Positions 24,591-27,801 of a DNA stretch of 27,801 bases are shown piece by piece (position 1 is the first letter of the stretch; the number at the start of each line of letters is the position of its first letter). This DNA is from Bacteroidaceae bacterium (GTDB lineage Bacteria > Bacteroidota > Bacteroidia > Bacteroidales > Bacteroidaceae). Both the position numbers and the translations under genes were made by a program. The stretch covers positions 1 through 27,801 of the forward strand of contig CAAGGT010000080.1 of assembly GCA_900769465.1 (NCBI GenBank). Direction: 5' to 3'. Under the pieces are notes generated by a model, which ran no database searches, was not told the origin of the DNA, and saw nothing but the letters and a program-made list of their open reading frames with translations.

Positions 24591-25589
24591 ATGAAAGAAG
24601 ATATTATACTATACGAATCGGGTGATGGCAATATAAAAGTGTCATTATTTGCTCGTGATGGTTCTGTATGGTTGAACCAATCACAACTTGCAGAACTTTT
24701 TGCCACCTCTAAACCCAATATCAACATTCACATAACGAATATATTAAAAGACAAGGAGTTAGATGCTAATTCAGTTATTAAGGATTACTTAACAACTGCC
24801 TCTGATGGCAAGAATTATAAGGTTAAGTTCTACTCTTTGGAAATGATAATGGCACTCGGTTTCAGAGTGCGTTCAGTAAGGGGTGTCCAGTTCAGACAGT
24901 GGGCAAACCAACATTTGAGGGATTTCTTGCAAAAAGGATTCATTATTGATGATGAGCGTTTGAAGAACCCCGATGGCCGTCCCGACTACTTTGATGAGTT
25001 GCTTGCTCGTATTAGGGATATTAGGGCATCGGAAAAGCGATTCTATCAAAAGGTGAGGGATTTGTTTGCGTTAAGTGTAGATTATGACAAGACAGATAAG
25101 GCAACACAGATGTTCTATGCTACTACCCAGAACAAACTTTTGTATGCCATTACAGGACAGACTGCCGCTGAAATCATTACAAGCAGAGCGGATGCAAACA
25201 GCGCCAATATGGGATTGACATCTTGGAAAGGCAATATTGTCAGAAAGCAAGATATAATAATCGCCAAGAATTACCTGAAAGAAGATGAACTTGATTCATT
25301 GAACAGACTTGTAGTTATCTTCATTGAAACTGCCGAGTTCAGAGCAAAGAACCGCCAAGGTTTGACAATGGATTTTTGGAGAGAGAATGTTGATAAGATT
25401 CTTTTGTCAAACGACCAAAAATTGCTTGTCGGTGCTGGCAGCGTAAGTAACTTGCAGATGGAATCTATCGTTCACAAGGTTTATGATGAGTTTGACAAAA
25501 GACGTAAACAGTTCGAAGCAGAAGAGGCAGACAGGGAAGATATGTTAGACCTCTTGGATTTGGAGAAGGAGTTGAAGAAACGAAACTGA
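24591..25589 (+). CDS. RhuM-family protein, cassette E
   Basis: 332 residues similar to the virulence RhuM family first named in Salmonella pathogenicity island 3. The N-terminal part has a winged-helix look (VWLNQSQLAELFATSKPNINIH), then YSLEMIMALGFRVRSVRGVQFRQWAN, and a long helical C-terminal half (RIRDIRASEKRFYQKVRDLF, FIETAEFRAKNRQGLTMDFW) ending in an acidic/basic coil. The biochemical role of RhuM is unknown; relatives often sit in mobile and defence islands. It has no adjacent partner gene, no tag and no shared leader, yet is bounded by two DUF2795 tails. Confidence 0.8.
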   Translation: MKEDIILYESGDGNIKVSLFARDGSVWLNQSQLAELFATSKPNINIHITNILKDKELDANSVIKDYLTTASDGKNYKVKFYSLEMIMALGFRVRSVRGVQFRQWANQHLRDFLQKGFIIDDERLKNPDGRPDYFDELLARIRDIRASEKRFYQKVRDLFALSVDYDKTDKATQMFYATTQNKLLYAITGQTAAEIITSRADANSANMGLTSWKGNIVRKQDIIIAKNYLKEDELDSLNRLVVIFIETAEFRAKNRQGLTMDFWRENVDKILLSNDQKLLVGAGSVSNLQMESIVHKVYDEFDKRRKQFEAEEADREDMLDLLDLEKELKKRN

Positions 25590-25800
25590 AAAATATTTCG
25601 GTGTCTAACAAAAAAAATAATTATTTTTTTGTTGGTTTATCCTCTCCGAAGAGGAGTTGTAGTAGATTTTGAGACAATTTTAGAGTAATTAAAAAGGCGT
25701 TTCGGCACTGCCCAATATACCAGATACTGCCCGAATACTACCCCAACGGGATAGTCAGTTATATGCAGTTGTCTATCAGGGAGTAAAAAAGGGCCAAAGA
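25590..25800. other. Intergenic end of cassette E
   Basis: No gene. A palindromic A/T tract (about 25607-25633, AACAAAAAAAATAATTATTT...) can end transcription of the RhuM gene. A small TCCTCTccgaAGAGGA stem lies at about 25640-25655, and ACTGCCC/ACTACCC motifs at 25709-25743 resemble those in the B head. Confidence 0.5.
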
Positions 25801-25824
25801 CTTTTTGACGAAGAGGAGTATTGA
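25801..25824 (+). repeat. DUF2795 tail, copy 5 (end of cassette E)
   Basis: Reads LFDEEEY-stop with gag to gaa and the stop changed from TAA to TGA. The coding sense is thus kept through several base changes. It is followed by a diverged type I tail. Confidence 0.88.
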
Positions 25825-25857
25825 TTAGGAACAAATCGGTAAAACACTTTTTTCAAT

Positions 25858-25900
25858 AAGGAAACGAGTTAAAACAAACTTGTTTCCTTATTTTATTTGT
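25858..25900 (+). terminator. Type I terminator after cassette E
   Basis: Stem AAGGAAACGAG (25858-25868) with CTTGTTTCCTT (25879-25889), then ATTTTATTTG. The stem bases changed together relative to copies 0 and 3, which supports a conserved hairpin. Confidence 0.75.
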
Positions 25901-26145
25901 TAAAGTAGACAAAATAGAACATCTTTTCACGACAAGGTATTGACAACCGCTTTTTGGGAATGTATATTTGTGATAGCAAAAAGAAATTGACAAATCAGCA
26001 ACCTTGTCACGGGAACCATACAGTAATTTTGCGGTATTATTAACGGTAAAACTTTTTTAATATGGCAAATTACTTAAACAGACCAAGCATTTTTGAAATT
26101 GCAACAGCATTTGAGGATGGCAAGAATGTGGAAATAAAACAAAAG
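25896..26145 (+). repeat. Cassette head type 2, copy in cassette F
   Basis: Similar to 19157-19405 in cassette B, from TTTGTTAAAGTA to codon 28 of the effector. Here it abuts a type I terminator, whereas in B it follows a type II tail. Confidence 0.83.
25940..26031 (+). promoter_or_regulatory. Tandem promoter/leader of cassette F
   Basis: P1: TTG at 25940, 20 bases, TATATTTG at 25963-25970. P2: AACCTTGT (TTG at 26004), 17 bases, TAATTTTG at 26024-26031. Confidence 0.6.
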
Positions 26146-26652
26146 ACAAAAACAAATGTTGTTGTAAATACAACTAGAATCGGGTATGGTAAGAATAGCA
26201 CTGTAAGCAAATTTATTGCAATGGCATACGATGAAACAGGCAATAAAGTGGACTCAATAAAAGGTTATTTTCTTGAGCCAGAAACGGACTATAGTAGAGC
26301 AAAAGTAAAAAATAGTGATACATCAATTGCACAAGGAAACTACAAAGTCATTCCTAAGACAAAATTAGAAGAAAGGATAAACACAGAAAGAAGAAAAAGA
26401 GGGGAAACAGATATTCAATTAACCTATCAATGGTATGTAGATAGTGTGCCTGGCCGTAGTGGCATTGCCATACATACCGGTAATTATGGGAAGGATACGG
26501 AAGGATGTTTCTTGCCTGGCGAAAATTATTCATATGATAAAGAGACAGAAACTTACAATGTTTGGAATTCCAAGAAAAAAGCAAAAGAACTTTTTGATTT
26601 TTTTGACAACTACGGACATAATGGAATAAAAATAAATGTAGATTCCGAGTAA
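26062..26652 (+). CDS. Putative effector with type 2 tag and DUF5675-like domain, cassette F
   Basis: 196 residues, no export signal. The first 20 residues are identical to the cassette B effector, and EIKQK falls at the same positions 24-28; beyond that the two proteins are unrelated. The C-terminal domain resembles DUF5675: a GYFLEPE strand early, then GRSGIAIHTGNYGKDTEGCF, with a His and Cys spaced somewhat like L,D-transpeptidase active sites. A peptidoglycan target is therefore possible but unproven. The next gene encodes an exported protein 25 bases downstream. Confidence 0.62.
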   Translation: MANYLNRPSIFEIATAFEDGKNVEIKQKTKTNVVVNTTRIGYGKNSTVSKFIAMAYDETGNKVDSIKGYFLEPETDYSRAKVKNSDTSIAQGNYKVIPKTKLEERINTERRKRGETDIQLTYQWYVDSVPGRSGIAIHTGNYGKDTEGCFLPGENYSYDKETETYNVWNSKKKAKELFDFFDNYGHNGIKINVDSE

Positions 26653-26677
26653 TATATTTTTAGAAACAATTAGTCTT

Positions 26678-27310
26678 ATGAAACGGGTTTTTCTTACGCT
26701 ATTGCTATTAGCGACGCTACTTTCAACAGCCACAGCACAATATTTCCCTGTTGACACTGCACTGCTGAATAAAACATACAGAAAATTATTGAAAAATCCA
26801 CAATCAAAAGAGTTGCAACTAGATTTTTTCAAGGCTTTTCCTGATAATTGGGACGATTTTAACTCTACATATAAATACAGCGACAAGGATGGGTATGACT
26901 TGTCAATGTACAGCCAAGCATATGAGCACATAAAGGCTCTCGCGGAATGTTATGCAATAAACGACACTCTATACTGTAATAAGTTAATAGCATTATCGGT
27001 TGGAGCCTCGCTCGACGTCGATGCACCAAACCATCTGCAAGGATTGCTACATTACACAATGCAACAAAGAAATGATGTATTCTTATACTGTCTGTCAAAA
27101 ATAGAAAAAGGGCATCAGATGCAATTTTGGCAATTCTATTGGTCGAATATCGTAGATGGGCAAAGTCAAGAAAAAGAGTTCGAAGTCATTTACAACATCA
27201 ATAAAGAGAAATACCCCTGTTTAATGAAAACTATGTCCATTGCATTTGAATACTTTAATAACAAAGTACTTTTTATGGAAGATTTCAAAAATGTGATGAA
27301 CAGCAAATAA
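26678..27310 (+). CDS. Putative immunity protein (secreted), cassette F
   Basis: 210 residues with a signal peptide (MKRVFLTLLLLATLLSTATA, cleavage before QYFP) and no lipobox. The mature part is helical and unrelated to the other partners (ELQLDFFKAFPDNWDDFNSTY near residues 47-67). It is not recognised as a named family. A periplasmic location next to a wall-type candidate toxin supports an immunity role by analogy with the rest of the array. Confidence 0.55.
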   Translation: MKRVFLTLLLLATLLSTATAQYFPVDTALLNKTYRKLLKNPQSKELQLDFFKAFPDNWDDFNSTYKYSDKDGYDLSMYSQAYEHIKALAECYAINDTLYCNKLIALSVGASLDVDAPNHLQGLLHYTMQQRNDVFLYCLSKIEKGHQMQFWQFYWSNIVDGQSQEKEFEVIYNINKEKYPCLMKTMSIAFEYFNNKVLFMEDFKNVMNSK

Positions 27311-27423
27311 CAAAAACAAGAATCCTTCTTTTATCGTATTTACAGCCAAATATGTATCTCTCAAACACATTGAATTTAAACACAAATTCTATATATCAAC
27401 GATTTGAACGACAATTTATACTA

Positions 27424-27443
27424 TTTAACAAAAGGAGTATTAA
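27424..27443 (+). repeat. DUF2795 tail, copy 6 (decayed, end of cassette F)
   Basis: TTTAACAAAAGGAGTATTAA matches the tail with one base deleted and several changed, so the reading frame is lost. The AAATATGTATCTCTCAA block precedes it at 27348, and a type II-like tail (AAAGGTTAAATAC...TATCAAC) follows. This would be the oldest junction if units were added next to the DUF2795 gene. Confidence 0.7.
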
Positions 27444-27801
27444 TAGATTGATAAAGGTTAAATACACAAATATCAACAACTAACAATAACCGAGCAAGCT
27501 GCCTATCAGTCTTTTTTTGCCTAAATACTGCCCATTAGATAAGTTACTCATGCTCGCCGCAAAAGCTCAAACAAGTTTGGCTTTCGCTCGCTTACACGTA
27601 ACTTTCCGCCCTTGGCGTGGAATTACCTTTGCTATGAAAATTTATTGGAATGCATCGCGGACTTTAACGCGTACAATAGTAATATCAAAGAAACACCGGC
27701 AGTGTCAAAATCACAACGGGCGTTTTTGTTTACAAAATCGATAACATGTGCAGTGATAGGTCGCACGCAGCACAGACATAGTTTGTGCCGTGCGGGTCAC
27801 G
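27444..27801. other. Right flank of the array
   Basis: A degenerate type II terminator (ACCGAG...CAGTCTTTTTTT, about 27490-27518) and one ACTGCCC motif close the array near 27530. Beyond, base composition is less A/T-rich. Two overlapping plus-strand frames are open (one from about 27544 to the window end) but neither resembles a known protein or has a promoter, so I call no gene. Confidence 0.45.

Larger units (their letters stand above)
17491..27443 (+). mobile_element. Tandem array of toxin/immunity-type cassettes behind the DUF2795 gene
   Basis: The stretch is A/T-rich and made of units that each run from just after one DUF2795-tail copy to the end of the next: A 17491-18914, B 18915-20965, C 20966-22995 (genes inverted), D 22996-24340, E 24341-25824, F 25825-27443. 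Most units hold a promoter-leader, a leaderless putative effector, and a lipoprotein or secreted partner. The right ends of A, B, C and F carry a further conserved block around AAGTTTGTATCTCTCAA (18818, 20870, 22899; variant at 27348). Integration is inferred from repeats at every junction. No integrase or transposase is present in the window. Confidence 0.7.

Noticed and set aside
17491..27443. Classical integron
   Set aside because: No integron integrase gene is in the window, several cassettes have their own promoters, and the repeated sites are copies of a gene end rather than imperfect-palindrome attC sites.
27517..27801. Protein-coding gene at the right edge
   Set aside because: Open frames exist but show no family resemblance, promoter or preferred codon pattern.

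Overview
The window looks like a chromosomal segment of a Bacteroidales bacterium (Bacteroides/Prevotella-like). Three things point there. Promoters match the Bacteroidetes form (TTTG or TTG, about 19-21 bases, TAnnTTTG). Ribosome-binding sites are weak or absent. Several families are typical of the group: DUF1599, the BT_3928 family, DUF3098, a SPOR lipid/wall protein next to tpiA, and DUF2795. No tRNA, rRNA or recombinase gene is visible.

Region 1 (1-17490) is conserved housekeeping DNA. After a promoter-bearing left edge comes dnaG (+). A minus-strand operon follows, read 7279 to 2844: dolichol-phosphate-mannose-type glycosyltransferase, DUF1599, BT_3928-family membrane protein, tpiA, SPOR protein, folE. 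Then come miaB (+) and a PspC protein (-), separated by a perfect 46-bp palindrome. A tightly packed plus-strand run follows with many 1-4 nt overlaps: methyltransferase, ftsX, DUF3098, uppP, truB, queA, folK. metK sits behind a SAM-II riboswitch, followed by a methyltransferase-like protein, a PduO-type cobalamin adenosyltransferase, and a 73-residue DUF2795 protein.

Region 2 (17491 to about 27530) is accessory DNA, visibly richer in A/T. It is a tandem array of cassettes, each mostly one putative toxin plus one putative exported immunity protein. The last 21-24 bases of the DUF2795 gene (encoding FFDEEEY-stop) recur at the right end of every cassette, at 18891, 20942, 22972, 24320, 25801 and (decayed) 27424. 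Differences between copies are mostly synonymous, as expected if each is the displaced 3' end of a once-functional DUF2795 gene. The picture is a gene-tail integration site used repeatedly, with terminators and promoters travelling along.

Cassette A carries a DUF6973-like protein plus lipoprotein. Cassette B carries a second such pair and an orphan lipoprotein behind an effector stump. Cassette C is inverted and carries a GH108 muramidase and a duplicated-domain lipoprotein. Cassette D carries a frameshifted DUF6973-like gene plus lipoprotein. Cassette E carries a RhuM-family gene. Cassette F carries a DUF5675-like protein and an exported partner. Two different N-terminal tags (28 and 36 residues), with their promoter and leader, are shared between cassettes and joined to different C-terminal bodies. 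This suggests modular exchange of toxin domains behind a common delivery or adaptor tag. The toxin/immunity roles are inferred from gene architecture, exported partners and the GH108 domain; no delivery system lies in the window.

Region 3 (about 27530-27801) returns to less A/T-rich sequence with no convincing gene.
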